A DNA stretch of 30,507 bases, from IMG/VR virus record IMGVR_UViG_3300017764_002534, positions 1 to 30,507 of that record. One strand, given 5' to 3'. The stretch's first letter is position 1, and every line of letters begins with the position of its first letter. The notes beneath the pieces were generated by a model, which was not told the origin of the DNA, did not search any database, and was given only the letters and a program-made list of their open reading frames with translations. The position numbers and the translations under genes are program-made. Positions 1-7,224 of this stretch are shown here, piece by piece. The stretch is from a virus.

Positions 1-1
1 A

Positions 2-787
2 AGATCAAAATCGTTGCTCCGCTATCCCGGCGGAAAGTCATACGCCATTAGTGCGTTGATGCCATACTTCCCGACAGACATCACAGAAATGGTTTCTCCG
101 TTCTTCGGGGGAGGTTCTCTCGAATGGGAGTGTGCATCTAGAGGTATCACCGTTCATGGTTATGATATCTTTGAACCACTGGTTAACTTTTGGCAACACG
201 TTCTTAATCACAAAGAAAAACTACATGCTCGTATCTTAGAGTTTCCTATTCCTCTTCCCAAGGAGGAATTTTATCGTATCCAAAAAGAATATTATAACCT
301 AGAGAACCGATTAGAGAAGGCAGCACATTTCTATCTTTTAAACAGAACCAGTTTCTCTGGAACAACTTTCTCTGGGGGAATGTCTCCCTCACAGAAGAAC
401 TGGAATCCTAGATGTATAGAAAAGTTAAAGAAATTTTCACTCGGTGGACTTTTTGGATCATCTGGTGAGGTAACAGTTGGTTGCGAAGACTTTAGTGTTT
501 CTATGGAAAAGCATAAAGATATCTTTGCCTACATGGATCCCCCGTATCTTTTAGATAATTCTACTTTATACGGTGACCGAGGAAGCACCCATAAAGATTT
601 TGATCATATGCAATTTTATAATAGTGTAAAAGGTATGAATGGGAAGTGGGCGATATCATACAACGACCACCCAGAACTACTGGAACTCTACAAAGATTAC
701 AATATTCATACACCGACATGGAGATATTCTATGAAATCAAAAGGTGGGTGTAAGGAATCGTATGAAATATTGATTACCAATTACTAA
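2..787 (+). CDS. dam: Dam-like DNA adenine N6-methyltransferase, 5' end outside window
   Basis: D12-class DNA adenine methyltransferase that transfers a methyl group from S-adenosylmethionine to adenine N6 in DNA. The typical opening LRYPGGK lies at the start, the SAM-binding FFGGGS follows about 25 residues later, and the catalytic motif DPPY is encoded at 536-547. The C-terminal part (WAISYND, then YEILITNY) also fits the family. The reading frame stays open to base 2, and the residues before LRYPGGK (RSKS) look like the usual Dam N-terminus. The true start therefore probably lies upstream of the window, and a TTG at 14 would be an unlikely start. Such phage enzymes commonly protect DNA from host restriction or mark it; the recognition site cannot be read from the sequence. 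Family is sure, specificity unknown. Confidence 0.9.
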   Translation, partial: RSKSLLRYPGGKSYAISALMPYFPTDITEMVSPFFGGGSLEWECASRGITVHGYDIFEPLVNFWQHVLNHKEKLHARILEFPIPLPKEEFYRIQKEYYNLENRLEKAAHFYLLNRTSFSGTTFSGGMSPSQKNWNPRCIEKLKKFSLGGLFGSSGEVTVGCEDFSVSMEKHKDIFAYMDPPYLLDNSTLYGDRGSTHKDFDHMQFYNSVKGMNGKWAISYNDHPELLELYKDYNIHTPTWRYSMKSKGGCKESYEILITNY

Positions 788-800
788 TGGACTTTAGCAC

Positions 801-829
801 TTGACAACTGTCCAACCGTGAGGTATACT
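801..829 (+). promoter_or_regulatory. Near-consensus sigma-70 promoter
   Basis: A perfect -35 box TTGACA (801-806) is followed, after exactly 17 bases, by TATACT (824-829), which matches the -10 consensus at five of six positions. It occupies the only sizeable gap between genes in the first 6 kb. T4-like phages use host sigma-70 for early transcription, so this is probably an early promoter driving the genes from 836 onward. The expected start point, about 7 bases after the -10 box, falls on or beside the ATG at 836, which would make the transcript leaderless or nearly so. Confidence 0.75.
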
Positions 830-835
830 ACTCGT

Positions 836-1303
836 ATGAACATCTTCGTATTAGATAAAAATCCATATGAAGCAGCACGACAAGCGTGTGATAAGCATGT
901 CGTAAAAATGATTTTAGAGTCTGCTCAAATGTTGTGTGCCGTGCATCCAGAAGGAGTAGCACCATACAAGCGTTCTTTTTATAATCATCCATGCACGAAG
1001 TGGGTTCGTGGAACTGATAAAAACTACGATTGGTTGGTAGACCATGCACTCGGTTTGTGTGTAGAGTATACTCGTCGATATGGTAAGACACACAAATCCG
1101 AAGAAGTCATCCAGTGGTGTAGGTGTAATCGACCATATCTTCCAATCGGAGAACTTACCAAGCACCCAACATGTATGCCTGATAAGTATAAGGTAGATTG
1201 TGTGGTACAGTCTTATCAAAATTACTACAATGGTGAGAAAGCATATTTTGCCAAGTGGAAAGACGGTCCAGTCCCCTCTTGGTTTACAGGAGTATTTCAA
1301 TGA
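836..1303 (+). CDS. Conserved small T4-like phage protein, function unknown
   Basis: A 155-residue protein starting MNIFVLD, with the strongly conserved-looking block CDKHVVKM at residues 18-25 and a Cys/Trp-rich centre. I recognise the MNIF-LD...CDKHVVKM pattern as recurring in marine T4-like phages, but I know no proven function. Some databases may label it as a pyrimidine-dimer glycosylase, which I cannot support from motifs. The frame also has a GTG at 818, but that codon lies inside the promoter spacer, so ATG 836 is the better start. It shares a 4-base ATGA overlap with the epimerase gene and so begins an operon running downstream. No signal peptide or membrane segment is evident. Confidence 0.8.
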   Translation: MNIFVLDKNPYEAARQACDKHVVKMILESAQMLCAVHPEGVAPYKRSFYNHPCTKWVRGTDKNYDWLVDHALGLCVEYTRRYGKTHKSEEVIQWCRCNRPYLPIGELTKHPTCMPDKYKVDCVVQSYQNYYNGEKAYFAKWKDGPVPSWFTGVFQ

Positions 1304-2289
1304 ATCATGATACCGTATTGGTTACAGGAGGAGCGGGATATATTGGATCACATGCCGTCCACGCTCTATTAGCATCCGGGAGAAAAGTAGTTGTAGTTGA
1401 CCGGGATAGCGAGGCATGCGATAATTTAGCAAAGATTTTTTCACGGAGAAAGAACAAACCTCAAGTCCACTGTTGTGACATAGACAATGATGTGTGGATG
1501 GATGGCATTCTAGAGAATAACAAACCCACTGCGTGTATGCACTTTGCCGCTGACATTTGTGTTCCTGAGTCTGTTCAGAATCCTCTGAAATATTTCTACA
1601 ACAACACATCAAAAACAATTAAACTTTTAGATAAACTCAAGAGACACGGCATCCACAGATTTATTTTCTCCAGCACCGCCGCAGTCTATGGGACACCAAA
1701 AAGTTCTGATGGTATTGTAGAAGCAACACCTTGTCAACCAATCAACGCTTATGGTAATTCTAAGTTAATGATTGAGTTTGTTCTTAAGCAAATGTCCTCT
1801 GCCATACCTGCGTTTGAATATACTTCATTTAGATACTTCAATGTAGCAGGGTCTCATATATCTGGCAAGGTCAGAGACTATCGTTGGAAAGAAAAACTAA
1901 ACATATTTCCCAAGTTCCTATCGGGTATTCTAAACGACAACGGTAAAATTTATGTTTACGGTACAGATTACCCCACTGAAGATGGAACATGTATTAGAGA
2001 TTATGTACACCCAGAGGACATTGTGTCCGCTCATATGATCGCTCTGGATGATGGCATATCTGGAGTTTATAATCTAGGTTCGGGAACAGGATATTCTGTC
2101 TGGAACATTGTAGAAAAATTTGTTGCGGTGACTAATCAAGAACTAGACGTACTGCATAAACCAAGACGAGAGGGTGATCCTGCTATTCTGGTCGCCAACT
2201 CAGATAGATTTAGAAGTGTTTCAAACTGGGAACCCAAATACACATTGAAAGACATGGTTGCAACTGCATGGAAGGCGTATGGTAGATGA
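1300..2289 (+). CDS. galE: UDP-glucose 4-epimerase-like SDR enzyme (GalE)
   Basis: Extended short-chain dehydrogenase/reductase that probably interconverts UDP-glucose and UDP-galactose (or the N-acetyl forms) using bound NAD. The glycine-rich NAD motif TGGAGYIG is at residues 9-16, the SST block at 124-126, and the catalytic pair Y151/K155 in YGNSK. This spacing matches E. coli GalE (Ser124, Tyr149, Lys153). At 329 residues it is close to the usual 338. The start at 1300 forms an ATGA overlap with the upstream gene; an in-frame start at 1255 would add 15 unrelated residues inside that gene. It lies outside the main glycan cluster but could supply UDP-Gal or UDP-GalNAc for the GT6 enzyme at 19201. 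The exact sugar is inference. Confidence 0.9.
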   Translation: MNHDTVLVTGGAGYIGSHAVHALLASGRKVVVVDRDSEACDNLAKIFSRRKNKPQVHCCDIDNDVWMDGILENNKPTACMHFAADICVPESVQNPLKYFYNNTSKTIKLLDKLKRHGIHRFIFSSTAAVYGTPKSSDGIVEATPCQPINAYGNSKLMIEFVLKQMSSAIPAFEYTSFRYFNVAGSHISGKVRDYRWKEKLNIFPKFLSGILNDNGKIYVYGTDYPTEDGTCIRDYVHPEDIVSAHMIALDDGISGVYNLGSGTGYSVWNIVEKFVAVTNQELDVLHKPRREGDPAILVANSDRFRSVSNWEPKYTLKDMVATAWKAYGR

Positions 2290-3389
2290 AAATGAAACGT
2301 GATTATATCAAAAAGGCGTATGGTTCAGAACCAGAATGGGATAAAGATATTCCACTAGAAGAGGTTGATGCAGGAGATGTTCTATCTTCAATTAACTGGT
2401 ATGTCACTACATCAGATAAGAGAAACTATAAAAAGTGGACTCTTGAGTGGATGAAGGACAAGAGAAGTTCTTGGACAGATGAAGATATTGATTTTGCAAA
2501 AAGATCTTCTCTAAAAGAATTTAGATCATACGGTCACTACTGTAGGATGCTTTCCCGTGGATTTCCGCATATCAACCAACTCACGGATGTGGTTGAAACT
2601 TATATTACTAAACTGATTGGTCTTGGTAAGTCTAAGAAGGCATCTCGTTCTGAGAAGGTTGTCATTTCTCCAAAGGAGAGAATGGAAAACCAAGTTACAG
2701 AACTTGCAGGAGAACTCATGCAACTCTGTGATGACGCTAACCAGTCAATTATGAAAAAAACTGATGATCATAAAAAGATAAAGATTTATCAGTGGTTGAA
2801 AGGAAAGCAAGTTGGATATAGACAGGCGGAGATGCTCGCCCTTGTTTTTTCCCCTGCTCTAGCAGAACTAGACGAGTTGATGAAGGGGGAGGACAACCAA
2901 CTCATGGAGGGTTACTCCTATCTTGGTAAGAGACAACAAAAAACTCTTCACAAATTTATGAGTGATCTTGTTAGTGATTGTCTTCGCTATAACGCAGATA
3001 ACAAGACAACCCGGAAGAAGAGAAAGATTGATCCAACGAAGGTTGTTTCTAAGGTACAATATGAAAAGTCTTCAAAGGAGTTTGGAATCAAAAGTGTCGA
3101 TCCTGTCGATATATTAGATTCTTCAAAAGTCGTAGTTTATAGTACCAAGTACAACACTTTGAGTGTATACTATGCATGTGTAGGACAGACTCTCTCGATC
3201 AAGGGAACTACCATTCAGAACTTTGATGAGGATAAGTCTGAGTCCCGAACAATCAAGAAACCAAAGGACATCATTAAAACAATTAAGAACCAGAGTACAC
3301 TTGATAAGGTTTGGAACTCTCAACACAGTATGATCAAGAGTCCCAACGGAAGACTAAACGCAAACACAGTAATTTTGAAAGTTTTTTAA
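2286..3389 (+). CDS. Unrecognised lysine-rich phage protein
   Basis: A 367-residue, highly charged soluble protein with no motif I can assign. The N-terminal third is Trp/Tyr-rich and acidic (an NWYVTTSDKRNYKKW block), the middle (about 120-245) is Lys/Gln-rich and probably helical, and a KKRKID basic patch near residue 245 precedes a more beta-like C-terminal part. No signal peptide or transmembrane segment is visible. It starts in an ATGA overlap with the epimerase gene (an ATG six bases later is also possible) and ends immediately before the RNase H ATG, the junction reading TAAATG. Placement beside rnh, 45 and 44 suggests a role in replication or nucleic-acid handling, but that is only context. 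Confidence 0.75.
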   Translation: MKMKRDYIKKAYGSEPEWDKDIPLEEVDAGDVLSSINWYVTTSDKRNYKKWTLEWMKDKRSSWTDEDIDFAKRSSLKEFRSYGHYCRMLSRGFPHINQLTDVVETYITKLIGLGKSKKASRSEKVVISPKERMENQVTELAGELMQLCDDANQSIMKKTDDHKKIKIYQWLKGKQVGYRQAEMLALVFSPALAELDELMKGEDNQLMEGYSYLGKRQQKTLHKFMSDLVSDCLRYNADNKTTRKKRKIDPTKVVSKVQYEKSSKEFGIKSVDPVDILDSSKVVVYSTKYNTLSVYYACVGQTLSIKGTTIQNFDEDKSESRTIKKPKDIIKTIKNQSTLDKVWNSQHSMIKSPNGRLNANTVILKVF

Positions 3390-4268
3390 ATGATTCTCCT
3401 CGATACAAACCAATTGTTTCTCGCCTCTTATTTTGTACACCGAAAACTTCACGAAGAACTAGACGAACATATGCTCAGGCATTTGTTCATGAACACTATT
3501 CGTATGTACCGAAAACAATTCAAAGATGAGTACGGAGAAGTAGTTCTCTGTCTTGAGTCTTCTGAATGTTGGAGGAAAGAAGTTTTTCCAAACTACAAGG
3601 CAAACAGAAAGAAGAAAGTTAAGGATGATTCTCATGACTGGAATCAGGTCTTTGGATTGTTTGAACAATATCTTTCTGAGATCAGTGAAGTATTTCCTTA
3701 CATGCAACTTCGCGTACCACACACAGAAGCAGATGATATCATTGCCGTGGTGTGTCAGCAGTTCCATTGTGATGAAAAGATTATGATCTTGTCTAATGAT
3801 AAGGACTTTATGCAACTGCAAAGATATCCTTCAATTAAACAATATAGTCCGATCAAGAAGGAATTGCTTGAGTGTAGGAACCCTAAAGATTTTCTACTAG
3901 AACATATTCTAAAGGGAGATACCTCGGATGGTATTCCTAATATTCTATCTGACGGAGATACGTTTATTGTCGATGGCAAGAGACAGAAACCAGTTGGAAA
4001 GAAGCGAATGATGCAAATGATTTCTGATGGTAAACTCTCACAAATGGAAAATTGGAAACGTAACCAAACACTGGTTGACTTTACCTGTATTCCTGATACA
4101 ATACGAGATGAAATCATTAGGACATATAAGAATGAAAAAAGTATTCGAGAAAATCAAAGACAAGAAATCAAGATCCGTCCGGGTCAGGGACTGTTTAGTA
4201 ATGCATCAAATTTCCTCTTGGAGAAGAAGTTGAATAATCTACTGGATCTGGCAGGCGATTTTGTATGA
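3390..4268 (+). CDS. rnh: T4-like RNase H (5'-3' FEN-family nuclease)
   Basis: Flap-endonuclease-family RNase H that removes RNA primers from lagging-strand fragments behind the T4-type replisome. The metal-binding acidic residues are in place: LLDTN with D5, EADD at 113-116, SNDKDF at 135-140 with D137 and D139, and KGDTSDGIPN with D177 and D180. The segment MQLQRYPSIKQYSP closely resembles the corresponding T4 Rnh segment. Length is 292 residues, against about 305 in T4. The ATG directly follows the stop of the upstream gene, and the 3' end overlaps the next small ORF by ATGA. In T4, rnh is not adjacent to gene 45, so this is a compact rearranged replication operon. Confidence 0.92.
   Translation: MILLDTNQLFLASYFVHRKLHEELDEHMLRHLFMNTIRMYRKQFKDEYGEVVLCLESSECWRKEVFPNYKANRKKKVKDDSHDWNQVFGLFEQYLSEISEVFPYMQLRVPHTEADDIIAVVCQQFHCDEKIMILSNDKDFMQLQRYPSIKQYSPIKKELLECRNPKDFLLEHILKGDTSDGIPNILSDGDTFIVDGKRQKPVGKKRMMQMISDGKLSQMENWKRNQTLVDFTCIPDTIRDEIIRTYKNEKSIRENQRQEIKIRPGQGLFSNASNFLLEKKLNNLLDLAGDFV
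4075..4102 (+). promoter_or_regulatory. Possible internal sigma-70 promoter inside rnh
   Basis: TTGACT (4075-4080) and TACAAT (4097-4102) are separated by 16 bases, and the -10 box is preceded by TGA, an extended -10 pattern. It could give extra transcription of the sliding-clamp and clamp-loader genes. It lies inside a coding sequence of an AT-rich genome, so a chance match is quite possible. Confidence 0.25.
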
Positions 4269-4474
4269 AAAAGAAGAAGAAGTCCCGTCACCGTGATGGC
4301 GATGGTCGATTCGAGGATCATGATTATCATGGATATTATAAGTCCGCACGAAAAACTGAAAAGCGGAATCGAAGACACAACGCAAAAAACAATGTACGAG
4401 ACATTGCCAAAGGGGGAATGACCCCCGAGGAATATGAGGATTACTATCAAAATGACAACCGAAATGACAACTAA
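4265..4474 (+). CDS. Small basic protein between rnh and gene 45
   Basis: A 69-residue protein beginning MKKKKKSRH, rich in Lys, Arg, His and Asp, with a Tyr-containing acidic C-terminus (MTPEEYEDYY, then Asn/Asp-rich). Composition suggests a disordered nucleic-acid-binding or adaptor peptide; no family is recognised. It is supported as a gene by the ATGA overlap with rnh, by its codon use matching the neighbours, and by filling the gap exactly up to the clamp gene, whose ATG comes one base after the stop. It may mainly serve to couple translation of rnh and gene 45. Confidence 0.6.
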   Translation: MKKKKKSRHRDGDGRFEDHDYHGYYKSARKTEKRNRRHNAKNNVRDIAKGGMTPEEYEDYYQNDNRNDN

Positions 4475-4475
4475 A

Positions 4476-5150
4476 ATGAAACTATCAAAGCAAACACTTG
4501 ACATTCTAAAGAACTTCAGTGGGATTAATTCTAACCTACACATTGTCCCCGGACACGATCAGGTAACTGTATCCCCCATGAAGAATATCATGGTAGAAGC
4601 ATCGATGGAAGAGGATTTCCCTGTGGAGTTTGCAATCTGGGATCTAAGTAAGTTCCTCGGAACTCTATCTCTCTTTGAGGATCCTGAACTAGAATTCCAC
4701 GAAAAGCATGTAACTATTTCTAGTGGTTCGACCAATGTTGTTTACCACTACGCAGAACCAAAGTTGGTGAAGGGTTGTAGACCGGATCGTGAATTTAATA
4801 TGCCAGAAACGGTTATTCACTTCGATCTTTCAAACCGTGAGTTTGTTGAACTCCAACGAGCGTCCGCAGTTCTTCGTCTTCCTGATCTTTGTATTACAGA
4901 TAATGATGGGTCTATTGATCTTATCTCTCTTGACAAGAATGATGTAACGAGTAACCGATATTCTATCTCGGTTTCGGATGATGTCCCTGATGCATCTTTT
5001 AAGATGTATCTTAAGAGTGAATATCTTAAGTTGCTTCCGGGTGATTACTCGGTTGGTATCTCGGACAAGGTTGTGAGTCGTTTTGCTCACAGTGATATTG
5101 ATCTCACTTATTACATTGCACTTGACTCGGATTCCGTATACAATGGTTGA
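4476..5150 (+). CDS. 45: Sliding clamp (DNA polymerase processivity factor, gp45)
   Basis: T4-type gp45, the trimeric ring that holds the polymerase on DNA and, in T4, also activates late transcription. The N-terminus MKLSKQTLDILKNFSGINS aligns with T4 gp45 (MKLSKDTTALLKNFATINS), which fixes the start at ATG 4476 although the frame is open with ATG codons upstream. FAIWDLSKFLGTLSLF corresponds to T4 VAIYDLNGFLGILSL, and the ending YIALDSDS matches YVVALEADS. Length is 224 residues against 228 in T4. It follows the small basic ORF by one base and overlaps the gp44 start by 8 bases, as expected for subunits of one holoenzyme. Confidence 0.93.
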   Translation: MKLSKQTLDILKNFSGINSNLHIVPGHDQVTVSPMKNIMVEASMEEDFPVEFAIWDLSKFLGTLSLFEDPELEFHEKHVTISSGSTNVVYHYAEPKLVKGCRPDREFNMPETVIHFDLSNREFVELQRASAVLRLPDLCITDNDGSIDLISLDKNDVTSNRYSISVSDDVPDASFKMYLKSEYLKLLPGDYSVGISDKVVSRFAHSDIDLTYYIALDSDSVYNG

Positions 5151-6093
5151 TATGAAGACAGAAGAATTCCTTTGGGTTGAGAAGTATCGTCCCCGAACAA
5201 TTGAAGATTGTATTCTGCCAGAAGACTTGAAAAAGTCCTTTGTGCAAATCGTTGAGAGTGGAGAGATGCAGAATCTCTTACTCGCCGGTGGTCCGGGTTG
5301 TGGTAAGACAACCGTTGCCCGTGCGTTGTGTGATGAACTTGGTTGCGACTCTATTGTGATCAACTGTTCAGAGGATGGAAACATCGACACGCTCCGAACC
5401 AAGATCCGAAACTTTGCAAGCACGGTCTCATTGTCCGACTGCAAGAAGGTCGTGATCCTAGATGAGTTTGATTATTCAAATGCACAATCCACCCAACCTG
5501 CACTTCGTGGGTTTATCGAAGAGTTCTCGAAGAACTGTCGATTTGTTCTGACTTGTAATTACAAGAATCGGATCATCGAACCACTGCATTCTCGATGCAC
5601 CGTTATCGACTTCCGATTTGATAAGGTAGTAAAAAGTAAGGTCATGCCTGCATTCATGGAGAGACTCAGTGGTATTCTCCACGCCGAGGGTGTTGGTTTC
5701 GATGAAAGAGTTCTTGCAAAACTTATTACGAGATACGCCCCCGACTGGAGAAGAATTCTAAACGAGTGTCAACGATACTCTGTCGGTGGTGATATTGATG
5801 TTGGTGTTTTGTCCGAGTCCGGTGATGTTAAGGTCAATGAATTGGTGAAGTATCTTTCGGACAAGGACTTTACTAGTGTTCGCAAGTGGGTGACTGCAAA
5901 TATTCACAACGATCAAACTTTGATTTTCAGAAAGATTTATGATTGTCTCTATGATAAGATGCAACCTCAGACCATCCCGAGTGCTGTTCTTATTCTAGCA
6001 GATTATCAATACAAGGCAGCGTTTGTGGCGGATGCAGAGATTAACCTTACGGCATGTCTGACAACGATCATGATGGAGTGTGAGTTCAAGTGA
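5143..6093 (+). CDS. 44: Clamp loader ATPase subunit gp44
   Basis: AAA+ ATPase that, with gp62, opens and loads the gp45 ring at primer ends. Visible motifs, numbered from ATG 5143: KYRP at 14-17, Walker A GGPGCGKTT at 49-57, Walker B VVILDEFD at 103-110, sensor-1 TCN at 137-139 and the SRC arginine-finger motif at 150-152. Total length is 316 residues (T4: 319), and the C-terminus ECEFK resembles T4 ACEMQWK. ATG 5143 places KYRP at the same position as in T4; ATG 5152 is an alternative, and neither has a clear Shine-Dalgarno, so the 8-base overlap with gene 45 probably couples translation. The stop overlaps the SET gene start (GTGA). Confidence 0.94.
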   Translation: MVDMKTEEFLWVEKYRPRTIEDCILPEDLKKSFVQIVESGEMQNLLLAGGPGCGKTTVARALCDELGCDSIVINCSEDGNIDTLRTKIRNFASTVSLSDCKKVVILDEFDYSNAQSTQPALRGFIEEFSKNCRFVLTCNYKNRIIEPLHSRCTVIDFRFDKVVKSKVMPAFMERLSGILHAEGVGFDERVLAKLITRYAPDWRRILNECQRYSVGGDIDVGVLSESGDVKVNELVKYLSDKDFTSVRKWVTANIHNDQTLIFRKIYDCLYDKMQPQTIPSAVLILADYQYKAAFVADAEINLTACLTTIMMECEFK

Positions 6094-6410
6094 CATATCG
6101 ACCGCTCCCAGATTCGTTGACCATAAAAAAGTCTCCTGTGGATGGTCTTGGTTTATTTTCAACTGAGTTTATAAAAGCGGGGACGAAGTTAGGTGTCTCG
6201 CATATTAGAGACTCTGGGTTTGAAAATGGATTCATCAGAACCCCCCTTGGTGGGTTTGTTAATCACTCAGAAGAACCTAATTGTGAATTTATATTGAACC
6301 GGGGCGAATTTCCCGTCGCAAAAGAGGGAGAAACTATGGAACTGGTAACAATCAGAGACATTGCTAAGGGTCAGGAATTAGTCACCAAGTATTGGTTGTA
6401 TAAACTATGA
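6090..6410 (+). CDS. Minimal SET-domain protein (putative protein lysine methyltransferase)
   Basis: A 106-residue protein that is almost entirely a SET domain, the fold of protein-lysine N-methyltransferases using S-adenosylmethionine. SPVDGLGLF (15-23) is the N-terminal SET motif, GGFVNHSEEPNC (54-65) carries the NHS...PNC cofactor/active-site motif, and GQELVTKYWLY (95-104) is the C-terminal ELxxxY motif with the expected tyrosine Y101. No post-SET cysteine cluster is seen. It starts with GTG at 6090 in a GTGA overlap with 44 and ends in an ATGA overlap with 62, so it is translated between the two clamp-loader subunits. T4 has nothing here. Candidate substrates are the clamp-loader proteins themselves or host proteins; the substrate is unknown. 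Confidence 0.82.
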   Translation: MTYRPLPDSLTIKKSPVDGLGLFSTEFIKAGTKLGVSHIRDSGFENGFIRTPLGGFVNHSEEPNCEFILNRGEFPVAKEGETMELVTIRDIAKGQELVTKYWLYKL

Positions 6411-6784
6411 ATTTGTCAGAAGTCCTTAACTCCATAAACTATAATAAAGAAGATATTTTTTTAAATCTTCCAGAGGTGACTCAGAAGGAATATGTTCCAT
6501 TTGTTGTCAATAAGTGTCTTTCTTATTTTCCGGACACAATCCTACAGGTAAACAATATGAACATGTATCCTGCGATTGATCCTAGAATGCAGTTTCATTA
6601 CCTACAAAATTCTATTCGTAAGAGAAAAAGATTTTCAAAGTGGAACAAAAATGAACAATCGGATAAGTTGGATGTGGTGAAAAGGCATTATGGATATTCA
6701 AATCAAAAAGCAGAGGAAGCACTACGAATTATGACCGATGAGCAGGTAGAACACCTAATTACCCTACATAAAGGGGAATCATAA
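6407..6784 (+). CDS. 62: Clamp loader small subunit gp62
   Basis: Non-ATPase subunit of the T4-type clamp loader, binding the gp44 ring. The block EYVPFVVNKCLSYFPDTI (about residues 28-45), then FHYLQNSIRKRKRFSKW and LDVVKRHYGYSNQKAEEAL, is the pattern of gp62 in marine T4-like phages. At 125 residues it is much shorter than T4 gp62 (187) but near the size I expect for marine relatives. Position between 44 and regA, as in T4, supports the call. It begins in an ATGA overlap with the inserted SET gene. Confidence 0.88.
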   Translation: MNLSEVLNSINYNKEDIFLNLPEVTQKEYVPFVVNKCLSYFPDTILQVNNMNMYPAIDPRMQFHYLQNSIRKRKRFSKWNKNEQSDKLDVVKRHYGYSNQKAEEALRIMTDEQVEHLITLHKGES

Positions 6785-6812
6785 TGATTTATAACATAAG
6801 GTGTTTGGAAAT

Positions 6813-7217
6813 ATGGGTGAAAAAAATCAAATAGACGACTTGGTAGAAATCACTCTCCATACGGATGAGGATTTCTTAAAGGTCAAAGAAACATTAACCA
6901 GAATCGGTGTTGCTTCAAGAAAAGACAAAAAACTATATCAGTCTTGTCATATTCTACACAAAAGAGGCAAGTATTACATAGTTCACTTCAAAGAACTATT
7001 TGCGTTGGATGGTCTTAGATCTGATTTTAGCGAAGAAGATAAAGGTAGAAGAAACGCGATTGTTGGGTTACTTGCTCAGTGGGAACTAATAAACATAGTG
7101 AACATTGATCAATGTTCAGAACCAATAACACCAATTAGTAAAATTAAAATCCTAAAGTATTCGGAGCGTGATGATTGGGAACTCTGTCCTAAATATCACA
7201 TAGGAAAGTCGAGATAG
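6813..7217 (+). CDS. regA: RegA translational repressor of early genes
   Basis: RNA-binding repressor that in T4 blocks ribosome initiation on early mRNAs, including 44, 45 and its own. The core DFLKVKETLTRIGVA, KDKKLYQSCHILHKRG and YYIVHFKELF is nearly identical to T4 RegA, and the C-terminus ends CPKYHIGKSR against T4 VPKYTIGN. The frame opens at GTG 6801, but ATG 6813 is preferred: AAGG lies at 6798-6801, about 11 bases before it. Even so the protein has roughly 8 extra N-terminal residues (134 in total against 122 in T4). The 28-base gap after 62 is the largest in this operon and may hold an autoregulatory RegA site. Confidence 0.94.
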   Translation: MGEKNQIDDLVEITLHTDEDFLKVKETLTRIGVASRKDKKLYQSCHILHKRGKYYIVHFKELFALDGLRSDFSEEDKGRRNAIVGLLAQWELINIVNIDQCSEPITPISKIKILKYSERDDWELCPKYHIGKSR

Positions 7218-7224
7218 AATAAAG

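Noticed and set aside
1255-1299. Longer GalE start at 1255
   Set aside because: It would add 15 residues unlike any epimerase N-terminus inside the upstream gene; ATG 1300 puts TGGAGYIG at the normal position.
914-1300. Minus-strand ORF of 128 residues opposite the small conserved phage gene (and other antisense ORFs such as 4830-5444 and 20807-21265)
   Set aside because: Composition is unlike a real protein, no ribosome-binding site, and the plus-strand gene is clearly coding.
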